64,000 nt of DNA from the NCBI GenBank assembly GCA_030620095.1, contig JAUTXW010003565.1:498501-562500 (forward strand), given 5' to 3'. Position numbers and translations under genes: made by a program. Under the pieces are notes generated by a model. That model was not told the DNA's origin. It saw nothing but the letters and a program-made list of their open reading frames with translations, and did no database searches. Below, piece after piece: positions 20,286-35,544 of this stretch (positions within the stretch are counted from its first letter, which is position 1; the number at the start of each line of letters is the position of its first letter). Source of the stretch: Kuschelorhynchus macadamiae. Lineage: Eukaryota; Arthropoda; Insecta; Coleoptera; Curculionidae.

Positions 20286-21204
20286 TTTTTGAGAGCTTGA
20301 GATAAGTAAAATCCACAACAAAGGGGTAAACTGGATTCTAGGTTTTCACTTACCCTGTTGCTTTCTTGTATGTTGTAATCCTATTACTATTAAAGAATAC
20401 TAAAACATTTTTCTGTTTCAGTGTGCAGTTACATCTGAAAAAGACCATTTCCAATCTATTCTAAGGAACAATTAAAATAAACAGTGCAAACTGTATACAA
20501 AAAACAGATGAGCCTGTACAGGGCATCTAACTAATATGGTATACCCAGGCCCATCTTATATCAAAGGGTACACGAAATAGTGGTTGTAAAAAATTCCTTA
20601 ATGGGAAGATCTACTGCTATACCCTACGATGTTGAAGTTAAGGATAACAAAATTAAAGCTAGAAAACTCAATAGTAATGATAAAGATTTCTTAAGAAGAT
20701 TCTGATACCTACTGATAGAACTAACTGGAACTATACCGGGAGCCAAAGCCTGAAGACTTCATTTTGATGAAATTTTCTATTGCAGGAGGAGGTGGTGAAG
20801 CTCATAAGATTGCCAAAATCTTGCAATGATATCATAAAGAAGTTGAAGTTAGCTTTTATATTCCCAGGCCGATGATATTTCGATTGCGTTTAAAACATAA
20901 ATTGTATTAATTTGGCCAAATTCAACAAAACTTCATAACATACAAAGAGACAGCGGTCCCTCGTTTCATTAGATCGATACAACATTGGCTAGTTTATTTT
21001 GTTTAGGAATTAAACTTTTAGTTTCAGTTCAGTAGATTTTGGTTTTCTCTAATTTCTAAGGATTAAAATTTTGTTTTCTAATTCGTTGGCCAATATAATA
21101 TCGTTTTCCAATGTATTGTTTACTTAGAAGATCAAAAAACTTAAAAATTTCAAAAATGTTCGGTCCAAACAGAGAAATACCCAAAAAGTAACAATAGCCG
21201 CATG
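20286..21204. other. No gene seen
   Basis: AT-rich sequence with no frame of interest and no repeat that I recognise elsewhere in the window. Confidence 0.4.
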
Positions 21205-22210
21205 CGGTAAATGCGTGGTAAAAATCCAATGTGGCGGAACAAAATAGCGGTCTAGCAAATTGTTAAAAAAATGATTACTTAAAAACTACTTAGCCAATTT
21301 AGTTTAAATTTTACACATAAATCAAGCATTACATAGAAATCAATTGGTAAAATTGTGGCACGAATCCAAGATGGGGAAACAGAATGGCGGCATAATAACA
21401 TATTTAAACAATCAGTTTGAAAAAACTACTTATTAGATAGATTTCAAATTTTGTGGAATAGTTAAATATGATATAGAGATGAACTTGTAAAATTCTGGTA
21501 CGAATTCAAAATGGCGGATTAAAGAATAAAATCGTCCTCTTGGGTTTTATATATCTTTACATTTTAGCGTCCCTAGAAGCCGTAAAACATGTTTTCTTAA
21601 TTCCGTCTATCTCTCGGTATGTATGTCTCTCAGTTTGCGGCATAGCTAAAAATTACTTACGCGATTGACTTAAAAGGTTGATAAAAAAATTAAGGGTTTA
21701 ACTTAAATTTTTCACAAAATTAAGTATTGTATAGGACTGAATTGGTAACAGTATGATACGATTCCAAGATAAGAAAACAAAATGGCAACCTAATAAAATA
21801 TTTCTACCTGAAAATTAGCCTATTTATTAGGGTGTAAGCATTAACTGCGATATACATAAACTGGTAAAATTTTGGTACGATGAGATGGTGGAATAAAATG
21901 GGGGTCAAATAAAATGTTTAAAAATCATCGTAAAAAATACATTCTTATTCGATAGGCTTCAAATTTTGCAGAAAAATTTAATGTGATATAGGAAGAAACT
22001 GGTACTAATTGAACATGACGCAACGAAATGGTGGTTTTAAAAAATCAGTGTAAATACTAATTAATCAACTTATTTAAAATTATGCCCAAAATCACGTTTG
22101 AAAAGACAGGATATGTGTTAATAAATGACTATGTGCGGAACTAAATTGGGTCACACTTCCTTATTCCTAATAAAAGGAAACATGCATAACGAGAAGTTCC
22201 GCCTAAAGGA
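21205..22210 (+). repeat. Family A interspersed repeat, copy 2 (5' truncated)
   Basis: Begins inside a block (AAATCCAATGTGGCGG), contains a second block with the AACATGTTTTC phrase at about 21585, and ends with the family terminus (ATAACGAGAAGTTCCG) near 22195. Confidence 0.7.
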
Positions 22211-22479
22211 AATTTACCAATTTTGTATCTTTTTTGCAATAAGTAATCTCAAAATATTTGACACACAAAAAATATCACCAATATTATGAATTAAATAAAG
22301 AGAATTTTGATAGTAAGCTTCAATTTTTTAAACAAAACTAAAATGTTGCAAAAAATGTATAATTTTTTGATAAGGTCACTATTTATTTCGTGTCACAATA
22401 AAAAAACAAAACCGTACGAAAAGGTTTTCGTTTACAATCGCTTGATTCAGGAAGGTCATGCCCAAAGGCGACAAAAAGT

Positions 22480-22830
22480 GTGAGTGAATATAATAAGATA
22501 TATAATTTTAAAATCTTTTCTTTCGAGAGAAATCTCACTAATGATAGTTATTTACATTTTTTGCAATTTGAACTGATTCCAGCCTTAATTTTACTCTTCC
22601 CAAATATCAATATGCTTAACCAACGGAGCCTGGAGATATTCTTCCAACAAGATGGAGCCACACTATGAAAGAGATATTTGAGACATCTTCATGCAGTTTT
22701 GTCCTGACAAATGGATTAGCCAACAAGGATTGACAGAGTGGCCAGTTCGCTACCCTACTTTTTGTGGCATTTACCTTAATAGCCAACGGAACATAGATCT
22801 CAAAATTTCGCATAAAGTAACACACTCAAA
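22480..22830 (+). pseudogene. DDE_3/mariner-like transposase fragment
   Basis: Frame from 22480 reads an FLQFELIPALI stretch and then IFFQQDGATL, the motif around the second catalytic Asp. The partner frame after a one-base shift at about 22668 continues with a TEWPVRYP-like stretch, the counterpart of the usual WPxRSPD. It belongs to the same broad family as the 8.3-9.1 kb remnant but is a separate, 5'- and 3'-truncated relic. Confidence 0.7.
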
Positions 22831-23239
22831 AAATAACTCCCTCAGTGTCAAGAATTATAAGATACGAAAGGGCACTGTAAAGTGGTAAATAGACATCACT
22901 TTAAGCAATTATTATAATGGAAGTTGTATCGAGCCAGGGACGCAAGTATATGGGGTGTTGGGAGGAGGAGCCACCTCAAAGTTGTTCGGGTTGGGAACTT
23001 AGCCTCGGTAAGTTGGGAAAAACAAAATATGAATAAGTTTTGGTTGAGTTGGGGAATTATCTTTTGTTTTGGTTGTCGGTTATACTAGCAATACAAAGGT
23101 GCGGACCTTTTTTTTAGTTCTTAGTTGGGTTTTTCTTACTAACTCCCCTCTCCCAATATTTTCTCTTCGGGGCGTCCCTGTGTCGAGTTATAATCTTTAT
23201 TGTCTCATTTTAGTAATAATTTATTATGCTGTGAAAAAA

Positions 23240-23590
23240 GAACTGCTTCATCATATCGGCAACCAGTATGTGATGGAAGCCAACTACAATTTCTTTCTCT
23301 GCAAATATAGAGGACTGACTGGATGATTGGTGGTGTATGTCACTCACCTAATGGAAGCCACTCAGTATTCTTAAATAAACTAGAAGAAATACTCGAAGAT
23401 TATTGTCACGGTAATATTTGGCGACTTTAATTTGGAATTTCACACTAATTACTTTTATAGTAGAAAAATAAAAAATATTTTGGATATTTTTGCAATAACA
23501 CAAAATGTTAAAGATTACACAAGAATTACACAAAGTAGCAAAACATTAATAGATTATATTTTAAGTAAAATTCAATGGGGGTTGAGGTGT
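23240..23590 (+). pseudogene. LINE endonuclease (APE-type) remnant
   Basis: One frame contains VIFGDFNLEFH, the conserved GDFN motif of apurinic-type endonucleases, and later TLIDYILS, the usual downstream motif. Upstream, GGVYHSPNGS resembles the family's conserved strand before the active site. Broken by stops. Confidence 0.7.
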
Positions 23591-24329
23591 ATGATGTTCC
23601 CATGATAGTAGATCATTCTATCATGGCATGTTAAAATTAAAATAAATCCAAAACAAAATATTAATAAAAATGGGAATAAAATGAAAGAGTTCACAAGAAA
23701 ACTGAATGAAGACGCGTTCCTGGACATAAACGTGCTACTATTGACCTGCCAATGGGAAACTACAATACAATATTATTTTTGAAAATATTTATAAAAATGG
23801 CAAATCTATATAAAAATATAATAGATAGTAATTATCCTGGGTAGATAGGGATATTGCGTACCAAAAATACATTCGTAGTACAGAGAATAGAACCATTTTA
23901 TGGGAGGAATATAAACACAAATAAAATATCTTTGTTAATGTGTTAAAATTAAAAAAGTATCGATATTATGGAAATCAAATTGATAAAAATAAACATAACA
24001 GTAGGAAAATGTGAAAATGCCTTAAAAATTGGTATAAAATTCAGCATAATGAGTTAAATTATAAAAACATTAATTTTAGTATAAATGAAGGGAGAACTAA
24101 TGAATGCAAAGAACGGATGGGAATGTATGTTTAATGATTATTTTATTAGAAGCATAAAAGGAATTGCTGAAAGTATACAACTACATCAAGAATGGAATTG
24201 CTAAAACATATTTTTAGTACCACAATACCTACAAGAATTTCAGACCATTACATTCAAAGAGCTAATAAGTATTATCAAAAATAAAAAATAATTATTATTT
24301 GAACTCCTACTTTATTTTAAAAACCGTTG

Positions 24330-24905
24330 AGTAGCGTTAGCCATGTAGCAATAAATTTTGTCAATGTATCTCTAAAATATGGCAAATTCCTGATAAACCT
24401 AAAAACTAGCACTATAATACCAATTCAAAAAATACCAAAGTCAAATCAAGTCTCAAAGTTTCGGCCAGTTAACACACTACCATCCATGTATAGAGAACAT
24501 TATAGAGAAAGCAGTATATAAACAAATTTCATATTTCTTTAATTTTAACAAGTTATTCCTAGGTAACCAGTCAGGGTTTAGGGAAGGTCACCCGACAGAG
24601 ACAGCCGTACAATTAACCGTGCCAAAATGGAAAATTCATGTAGAGAGAGAACATTTGTAGTGGTAGTTTTCTTAGACTTTCAAAGAGCATTCGAAGCAAT
24701 CGATAGCAATATTTTTCTTAAAAAACTTCACTACTATAGTATTAGAGGTAATGTGGTAGAGAGAATATTTAGACGGCAGATTTCAAAGGCTACAGTTGGA
24801 AAAAGTGAATCAAACGAAAAAGAAAATATATATTATGGTCTACCACAAGAAAGTGTTTTGGCAGCTCGTTTATTCATTATATACCTAAATAATATGAAAA
24901 TACAC
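24330..24905 (+). pseudogene. LINE reverse transcriptase remnant
   Basis: Recognisable pieces are STIIPIQKIPK..FRPVNTLPS (RT fingers), a GNQSGFREGHPTETAVQL stretch near 24560-24620, FLDFQRAFEAID (motif A, catalytic Asp in the AFD position changed to AFE), and GLPQESVL (motif B). The motif C FADD region was not found intact. Several frames are needed. Confidence 0.7.
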
Positions 24906-25019
24906 TAATATGGAAAGAACTTCAGTGGGTTAAAAGCATGAAATTCCTTAACTTTTATATTGATAGTAATTTGTGTTTTAAAGATCTTTTAAATTTCATT
25001 AGAAAACAAATTAGGAAAA

Positions 25020-25370
25020 ACTTTACTTTTTTGCAAGGACTGTTAAAAGCCTAACTCTTTATGCACGTATCACATTGTTTAAAATTATAGTGCAACCATA
25101 TTTTCACTACTGTGCTACTGTTTTATATGTGATGTCAAAACAATATGGTAACTCTCTAGAAGTACTGCTCAATAGAGGAATGAGGATTATCCTTAGATGT
25201 AGTAGGTATACACCACGAAAGATAACCCGTAAAATGTTAGGTTGGGTATCAATAAAAGAACGGCTTTATTTTCTAGGTAATGTCATTTATTTTTTAAATT
25301 AACCAAAGGGCTAATGTCAGATTATTTTAAAGAGTTCATCACATTAAGAAATGTACAAAAGCGTAGAAAG
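25020..25370 (+). pseudogene. LINE C-terminal domain remnant
   Basis: Frame at 25075-25302 includes PYFHYCATVLY and LQ/LLNRGMRIIL-type motifs typical of the region after the RT in Jockey/CR1-like elements. It continues in another frame to about 25370 (MSDYFKEFITLRNVQKR). Confidence 0.65.
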
Positions 25371-25402
25371 GCCACAATTTTTTTATTTTTATTTTTGTAA
25401 AA

Positions 25403-25590
25403 ACTTCTAACTCGCAATTCCTACTTCTATCTCGGAATTCCGACTTGTAACTCGGAATTCCGACTTCTATCTCGGAACTTCGACTTCTACCTCAGAATTC
25501 CGACTTTTATCTCGGAATTCCGACTTCTATCTCGGAATTCCGACTTCTATCTCGGAATTCCGACTTCTATCTCGGAATTCTGACTTGTAA
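25403..25590 (+). repeat. 20-bp minisatellite, ~9 copies
   Basis: Unit CTATCTCGGAATTCCGACTT with minor variants, each with one GAATTC. The same unit in reverse orientation forms the array at 32222-32466. Confidence 0.92.
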
Positions 25591-25994
25591 TTTAATTAAG
25601 TTTAAGATTTTTTAATTTATATAAAGCAATATTAAATATAATCAAAAAATCTTCTAGACTATTTATTTGGTTTCTTCAAAAATACGAAGTTGAATGAATT
25701 AATATAATAGAATTAAGATCACGATTTTTAGAACTAATATTCTTATTAAATATAATTGTACTTCTGTAAAAATGTACCTAAGACAAAAATACAAGTAAGA
25801 GCTATCCTATGTGAAGTTAGCGACCAAAAGCTGGTAGCTAATTTTCCGAAAACACTAGAATTTTAATATGCATGCTATTTTAGAATTATCGATGATTAAA
25901 ATTTCCATTTTTTTTTTACGTTTTCAGGTTTACGTTAAGTTTTTTTACTTTTTTAGGGTTCTACTATACTTGTAATAAAATTTCAAAGTTACAA

Positions 25995-27600
25995 TAAATA
26001 CTTAGCATCAAGCTGCCGCCCGAGTGTGGCTGATGATTTATTCCTATTATATCTCATCATTAAATATATTGATAACAACTTGCAACTAATATTAAAATAT
26101 TTTGACTAGCATTGCCATCTGAGAGTATTTACCAAGGTTATTAAATATTAAATTTTGTACCCCGCCACTGCTGCCACTTTTATTAAAACTGGATATTATT
26201 TCTAGATATTTTGGCAATAACCTCCTAGAAATAGTTTTAGATAATATTTCTAGATATATTTGTAGTAGACTCATATAAACACTTTGGCTTGAACTGTCAT
26301 CAAGGAATGTCTACACGGGATAAAATATAAAATTTAAGATTTTCTGTCCTTTATTAAAGTTTCTTTAAGATTTCAAGGCCTTTTAGGTCCCTTTATCACT
26401 TTTATTCATACTAGATAGACAAATTGGAAATATTTAATTTTTTTAAGTTTTCTACCTTTTTAGATTATTTCTAGACATATGGGTAATAACTTCCAATAAA
26501 TAGTTTAACCTGGATGGGTGTCTACCATGAATACATTTTGAAACTGTAATACTTTTTTCTCATTTTTAAAATTTTGTTTAGAATTTTTTTCTGTTTTATT
26601 AAAACTTGTTGAAGTCTTCTACCCTTTAGACACTCGCTGCCAATTTTGCTTATACTAGATACTATTTCTAGCCATATAGTTTGGCTGGCACTGTCGTCCG
26701 GGTGTATCTACCAGGGATAAACGCTGCCAATTTTGCTCATTCTATATATTATTATATGACAATAACCTCCTAAAAATTAATGCGAAAACGTTCTTAAATA
26801 TTTAGGATAGTCTGTTCCTGGTATATGTCTAGAATTAGTATTAGAATTAAAATCTAACCCCTGAAGGGGTAGAAGACAAAGAAATTTTAATAAATAAGGA
26901 AAAGTTAATTAAACTATTAAATTTTATCCATTTTAGAGACACCATGGACGGCAATACAAGCCAAACAATTTATAGAGTGTTTTTACCAACATCTCTATAA
27001 ATAATATCAAGTATAAATCAAAAGTGCAGCGAATCTCTAAAGAGTAGATAACTTAAACAGATTTTAATAAAGAAAAAGAAAAAATTTAAAAAGAAAATTT
27101 AACACTACTAGACTCCCTCGGATGGTAGTGCAAACCAAAATATTTATAGGGGGCTATTACCCCAGCGACGTCTGGAAATAATATATATTATGAATTGATG
27201 CAGCAGCGGGTTTCGGAAAGAATAGAAAATACAAATTAATTTTAACAAAGTAGGAAAAACTCAATTAATTTAATTACCAATATGTCTAGATATAAGAACT
27301 GTGTGAATAAAAGTGACAGGATTAGAAAACTGAAACAAATTTCATTGAATGGGAAAAGTTATATTTTCATATTATATCCCAGGTCCCGAACAAAACTAGG
27401 TAGTCAAAATATCAACTGGAAGTGGTTGCCAATACGTCTAATAATATCATATAGCATGCATAAAAGTGGCAGTGAGTTCCTTAAGGGTAGAAGACCCCGG
27501 CCAGACAAGTCATTCCAATATATTGATGATGTGTCTATTAAAAATTTTATGACAAGTAGAGGAAGATCCAAAACGAGTAATGAAACTTAATAAATTATAA
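25995..27600. repeat. Degenerate tandem and inverted repeats of a ~190-bp unit
   Basis: Phrases such as TTATTTCTAGATATAT, CAATAACCTCC and TTGGCTTGAACTGTCATC recur on the + strand to about 26790. They then appear in reverse complement from about 26940 to 27470. No coding frame could be supported, and the origin is unknown. Confidence 0.5.
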
Positions 27601-27916
27601 AAAATGTAAATGAGTGGGAATGTTAGTCATAGAGTGTATAATCAGTAATGAAGTCTACTGTATTAGATATTTTGTCAGCAAACCACGTATATCAAGGTAC
27701 ACATTTTGATATTTTGGACCAAAAGAAATACCTATTCCTTTTGTTGGGTGTGATCAACATGAAAAAAAATTTACAACTACGATCATTGAGTTATACCTTG
27801 TCAGTAGAATGCACTTTATTTGTAAAGAGGTTTACCGAATAGATAAAGCTAAAAGAGAGAATATAAGATGCTTCAAGAAACAATAAAAATCTTAATTAAC
27901 TTTTCACTGTGTGAAA
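27601..27916. other. No gene seen
   Basis: AT-rich sequence with incidental short frames. Confidence 0.4.
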
Positions 27917-27979
27917 GGAAGGACATCAATCTATCAAAACAGACTACAGGAGTCTGTTTTGATAGATTGATGTCCTTCC
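27917..27979. repeat. Perfect 29-bp hairpin with a 5-nt loop
   Basis: Arms 27917-27945 and 27951-27979 are exact inverted copies around ACAGG. It could be a fold-back junction or a small hairpin-RNA precursor; nothing else supports either. Confidence 0.9.
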
Positions 27980-28126
27980 ACAAAATTAGAAATTAGTCCT
28001 ACAACGGAAACTTGATTTATGAGGATGTGATTTTATAATAATTTTTTTTGCCGAAATCATGTTACAGATTTTTGTTATCAAACTTTATAAAATATCAATG
28101 TCTTCATTTGTAGAAAAATTCTAATG

Positions 28127-28500
28127 AATTATAGTTAAAAAAAACTAAAAAAACACGCTTTACTAGTAAACTCAACTAAAAATTACCCTTTGAGCGAGAA
28201 TAAAGTGATTAACAAGAAAATTAATGTCATTGTGAAAAAAATGTGGAGTGTCTGATATCAGTTTTTATAAATATTTTATCGGTATAATTTCTGAAAGTAA
28301 AGTCAGTATGAATATATGCCCCAAAGGCACCCTACGCTTTTTTCACAATGACATTAGTTTTCTTGCTAATCACTTTAATCACTTACAAAAGTTTTTTTTT
28401 CTTTTTAGTTCAGTTTACTATTAAAGCTTGTTTTTAAATTTTTTAAACTATAATTTTTTTCTTTTTAGTTCAGTTTACTATTAAAGCGTGTTTTGTCAAA
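28127..28500. repeat. Imperfect long inverted repeat
   Basis: The left arm 28127-28240 pairs with the right arm 28339-28500. About 40 bp near the centre (around AATGTCATTGTGAAAAAA) pair almost perfectly. The right arm carries an internal 60-bp duplication (CTTTTTAGTTCAGTTTACTA at 28401 and 28461). It lies just upstream of the Penelope element. Confidence 0.75.
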
Positions 28501-28608
28501 CTATAATTTATTCTTTTTCGCTACCTCTCCGTGCCGAAAATGGGTAATATGCGCGCCTGCTCCTTTTATATGGTAGCCATTTCCCAGGGTCCCACTCCGA
28601 GATGAAAT

Positions 28609-28809
28609 TAATTTTCTGTGCCGTGACTTATCTATATATCTCATTACAGACAACTGATGAAGACCAAAATATGGTTGAAACGTTTTGAACTCTCGCTATG
28701 AAATAAATATTTGCCGATCTCTAAAACTTAATTAATTAATTCAGTAAACCAAATACCCAAGAAAATTCCATAAGAATATAGGTAAAGGTTCCAGAAACGT
28801 ATATTCCTA
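28609..28809 (+). repeat. 5' pseudo-LTR of PLE 1
   Basis: Direct repeat of 31609-31803, from TAATTTTCTGTGCCGTG to CGTATATTCCTA, with a few substitutions and small indels. It supplies the leader; the RT start codon is 18 bp beyond its end. Confidence 0.9.
28645..28692 (+). ncRNA. Hammerhead-like ribozyme motif, 5' pseudo-LTR
   Basis: CTGATGA (28654-28660), stem II GACCA/TGGTT with loop AAATA, GAAA (28677-28680). Next comes the palindromic CGTT expected of minimal stem III, and stem I CAA/TTG. One extra A separates the core from stem II, which departs from the textbook hammerhead. Penelope elements are known to carry hammerheads in their pseudo-LTRs. Cleavage is untested. Confidence 0.6.
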
Positions 28810-28826
28810 AAAATATATCCGCAAAC

Positions 28827-29987
28827 ATGGGTGAAAATTTGCTAAACTACCAGCTTATTGAGAGAAATTATAGTCCAGTCGCTGTTGCTGAAAGGAAGAA
28901 GATATCAAAACTAAATTCTGAACTTGCAAACCAAAGAAATAGACGAGTTTTTCTATTAAGATGTAAATCAGATAGTTTAACTCCTACTTTTTTAAATTTA
29001 AAAATAGACCATGTAAAATTTTTTTCGCCAAACCTGATTAAGAAATTTCATGAATATGTCCTAAAAAAATTTGTTTTGAACATATTAAATTTATTAATTA
29101 GTGACACAATTAGAAATATAAAATTTTTAGAACAGGATATCTTTGCTAGTAAATCAAAATTAAATCAGCTTTTACCCCTAGAAATGAATGAACACTTTCT
29201 ACAACAAGAAAATATAAAATATGAAACTCTTTTTGAAAAAATTAAATTTAAAAATATAAATAAAATAAATTCACTTACCACAAAAACTAATCAAACTAAT
29301 AAAAAATCTATACATGTAGAAAATGAATGGTTAGAAAATTTAACAAACACGTCTATTCCAGACTATGCGGTAGAAATCTTAAGCTTAGGTCCAAATTTCG
29401 CTTTACTTAATGAAGTTTCCAAAGAACTACCCATTCCTGAGGTTATATCATCGGTAGAGGTCTCTATAAAAAAATTACCGTGTAAGAGCAAAGACGAAAT
29501 TAGAGCAAGTTGTTGCAATATGTTAACAAATTTTAATAATAAGTTAAAATCAGGTCAAACTTTGCGAAAACCTAACACAATGCAAAATCACTTATGTAAA
29601 AAATTTAAAAAAACTCGCACATTCTTGAAAGAAAATCCCAATTTAAAAATACTAAGACCCGATAAATCAAATAAAACAGTAATCATGGATTCGAATCAGT
29701 ATAACCAAAAAATGAGCTGTCTACTAAATGATGAACAAACGTATAAAATAATAAATAACGACCCTACAAATATTTACCAAAAACAAAATAATGACATTGT
29801 GACGCGCTGGGAAAATAAAAACTATATTTCACCAAGTGTAGCTAAAAACTTAAAGATTCACAACGCCCAACCCCCAAAAATGTACGGACTCCCCAAATTG
29901 CATAAGGAGGGAATTCCAATGCGTCCAATAGTATCTTGTGTACAGTCCCCATTACATAATTTATCGAAATTTTTAAGACATCCTTAA
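28827..29987 (+). pseudogene. PLE 1 reverse transcriptase, N-terminal part
   Basis: Starts with ATG at 28827 and has a ~250-residue lysine/asparagine-rich N-terminus typical of Penelope. RT-associated motifs follow: RPDKSNKTVIMD, DPTNIYQ, and the fingers motif YGLPKLHKEGIPMRPIVSC near the end. A one-base shift at about 29975 makes it stop at 29985-29987, while the correct continuation is in the frame starting 29977. Confidence 0.88.
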
Positions 29988-30771
29988 AAATATAGTAAAT
30001 AAAACCACCTCATACGTAAAAGACTCCTGGCATTTTAAAGAAAAAATTAACGATACAGTACTTCCTAATGGATATAAGATAATATGGCTTGACGTAGTTT
30101 CTCTATACGCCAACGTCCCAATACAACTCGCTCTAGATATTATAAGACAAAAATGGAACCTTATCAAACAGTTTACTGACATACCTCTGGAAGAATTCCT
30201 GTCAGCAACTGAATTAACATTAAAGTCTACTTACTTCTCATATAACAACACATACTATAAACGAACTGAAGGATGCGCTATAGGGTCTCCCATCTCAAGC
30301 GTAATTGCTCAAATGGTTTTGGAGGGGCTAGAAAATACTATGATATCAAAACTACCTTATCCGCTACCATTTTTTTATCGATATGTGGATGACTGTTTCA
30401 CTGCAGTTCCGGAAAACATGTGTGACGATATTCTAAAAACATTCAATTCTTACCACCCTAAAATTCAGTTTACCATTGAAATGGAAAATAATCAAAAAAT
30501 TAACTTTTTAGATATGACCATCTATCGTGAGAACAACTCTATTAAAACAGAGTGGTATACCAAAACCACCTGGTCGGGTCGATATTTGAATTTTTTATCA
30601 AACCATCCAATATCCCAAAAAAAATCGGTCGTAATTGGACTTGCAGATCGTGCTATAAAACTGAGTGACACAATATACTGGGATAAAGCAATAAATAAAG
30701 CAAAAAATATTCTAATCAAAAATAGTTACCCATCTAAACTCATTAATTCTATCTTTAAGTCACGACTGTAA
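29977..30771 (+). pseudogene. PLE 1 reverse transcriptase, C-terminal catalytic part
   Basis: Continuous frame to the TAA at 30769. Contains motif A (IIWLDVVSLYANVP), motif B GCAIGSPISS, the catalytic RYVDDCF (about 30379-30400), and the Penelope-specific block LDMTIYRE..TKTTWSGRYLNF..KKSVVIGLADRAI. The catalytic Asp residues are intact. Stops beyond 30771 separate it from the endonuclease. Confidence 0.88.
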
Positions 30772-30944
30772 AATCTCATAAACAATCCCCTGCCACCACA
30801 AAAAAACAGAAATAAAAAGAATTACTTGTCACTCCCGTATATAAATGGCCTATCTGAAAATCTACAAAAACTTTTTAATAAATATCATATATTAGTTTGT
30901 TAGAAAGGTCATAATCTATTACAACCAAATTTCAGCTCACTAAA

Positions 30945-31244
30945 ATGTAAAACCAATAAAAATAAAAAATCTATACAATATACGAAATCCCATGTAACAA
31001 CTGCCCTAGTGTCTACATTGGTCAAACCTCCCAATATTTACAAAATAGATTAAATGGACACAAATACGATAAAAAAAATAAAACAGCCTTAACTAATCAC
31101 GAACAGCAATTATCACATACATTTAATTTTCAAGAGACTACGATACTTAAAACTGAAAAAAACCAACAACTTGGAAAGAAAAGTATCAACGATAAAACTG
31201 ACATTAAAAATTTAAGTAAAATATATAACAACTTAATTGTGTAA
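30945..31244 (+). pseudogene. PLE 1 GIY-YIG endonuclease
   Basis: Contains EIPCNNCPSVYIGQTSQ with the CxxC and YIG of Penelope endonucleases, then LQNRLNGHKYDKKN with the conserved Arg and His, NHEQQLSHTFNF, and an end in TDIKNLSKIYNNLIV. The frame shifts at least once. This domain nicks target DNA during insertion. Confidence 0.8.
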
Positions 31245-31608
31245 CATAATCATCAAAATAACCAAAAAAAAATCAAATTTACGTTCACATACTTCCTTTC
31301 TTTCGAGGTTCAAACGGAAAAAAAAGCATCAAAACAAAATCAGTACGAATCGCTTTTTATTCCAATATAAATTTAGTACCATTTTAACTGTTCGTATACT
31401 TGTTTACGGTGTAATACGTTTGAATGTTCTGTGCTATGTGACATATATGTATTATTTTAATTTTAGCATTAATTGTAACGAACTGTGGTGTATGGAAATA
31501 TGTTAAAATGCCGACATTTAAATCTCGGATAATGTTTTAATTTCTAGGTAAGCCGAAAAAAATTCCTCTTTTTGATTTTGGTAAAAAAAAAAAATTTTTT
31601 AATTATTG

Positions 31609-32221
<613 letters not shown>

Positions 32222-32515
32222 GGATTCCGAGATAGAAGTCGGAATTCCGAAATAGAAGTCAGAATTCCGAGTTAGAAGTCAGAATTCCGAGATAGAAGTC
32301 GAAATTTCGAGTTACAAATGAGAATTCCAAGATAGAAGTCGTAATTCCGAGATAGAAATAGGAATTCCGAGTTAGAAGTCGCAATTCCGAGATAGAAGTC
32401 GGAATTTCGAGTTAGAAGTCAGAATTCCGAGATAGAAGTCTGAATTCCGACTTAGAAGTTGGAATTTGTTATAAAAACAAAAATAAAAAAATTGTGGCCC
32501 TTCTACGCTTTCGTA
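32222..32515 (-). repeat. 20-bp minisatellite (~12 copies) plus LINE 3' end, reverse orientation
   Basis: 32222-32466 is the reverse complement of the 25403-25590 unit. Beyond it, 32466-32515 is the reverse complement of the sequence that precedes that array (around AAAGCGTAGAA). The simplest reading is a 5'-truncated second copy of the 23.2-25.6 kb LINE on the minus strand. Confidence 0.8.
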
Positions 32516-32539
32516 AAGATCCATAATTACCAGACCAGG

Positions 32540-34950
<2,411 letters not shown>

Positions 34951-35037
34951 TCAATTTGTTTCTTAAACCCGGTATATATTAATTAGACTTCTTTCTTCGG
35001 TATAGGTTTATTTGCAAAATCAAACCATGGGATTAAC

Positions 35038-35076
35038 TTGACGTTTCGCCTATCATAGTAGGCTTTCTCAAAAATT
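35038..35076 (-). ncRNA. Variant hammerhead-like motif with U3/A8
   Basis: Minus strand: TTGAGAA, an extra A, perfect stem II GCCTA/TAGGC with loop CTATGA, then GAAA and CGTC. Stem I can form as AATTT/AAGTT. Relative to the core CUGANGA both C3 and G8 are changed, to U and A, so the 3-8 pair is kept. The same variant is at 34690-34729 and, on the plus strand, at 37533-37580 (there with CTTC instead of CGTC). Confidence 0.5.
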
Positions 35077-35544
35077 GCTCATTCCTTTTTTTTTGGTATA
35101 TTTGGCTTTTCTTTCCTTTCTACAATTAATTTAAAAAACATTTAGTGGTCTAATTATAAAAAGACATTTACAATTTTTCTAAAACTGATTTAAAATTTTA
35201 TACTATTGACAATAATTATTACAAAATTAATAAAATATGGTTACATACCTCGAAAAATGCATGTTGATTATTTATTTATATTTGAATGATAGGTAGCAAG
35301 TTAGTGGTTTGCCAGGCAACTCATGGCACAGTTTTAGGTAAAAAGGTGTTCTTATCGTAGTACGTTTTTTTGAGGAATTTAAAGATAATTTTTTGCTATT
35401 TCTTAATTTAAACCTTAGAGTAGAATCAGACATGCACAATAATATACTACATTTTAAAAATAACGGCTTAGACGAAGTTAAAACTATACTAAAATATCAA
35501 ATTGTGGTATATTTAACTTAAATTTTTTATGTCTTGTTTGTCAT

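Larger units (their letters stand above)
23230..25590 (+). mobile_element. Decayed non-LTR retrotransposon (LINE) with a minisatellite tail
   Basis: Endonuclease, reverse transcriptase and C-terminal segments occur in order on the + strand, separated by many stops and shifts. A 20-bp minisatellite that appears to be its 3' tail follows. A second copy of the same 3' end and tail lies at 32222-32515 in reverse. Confidence 0.7.

Noticed and set aside
25403..25590. CRISPR-like regular repeats
   Set aside because: The 20-bp units are directly adjacent with no unique spacers, the DNA is eukaryotic, and the array continues a LINE 3' end.
26028..26034. CTGATGA word as a possible hammerhead core
   Set aside because: No stem II or GAAA follows at a suitable distance.
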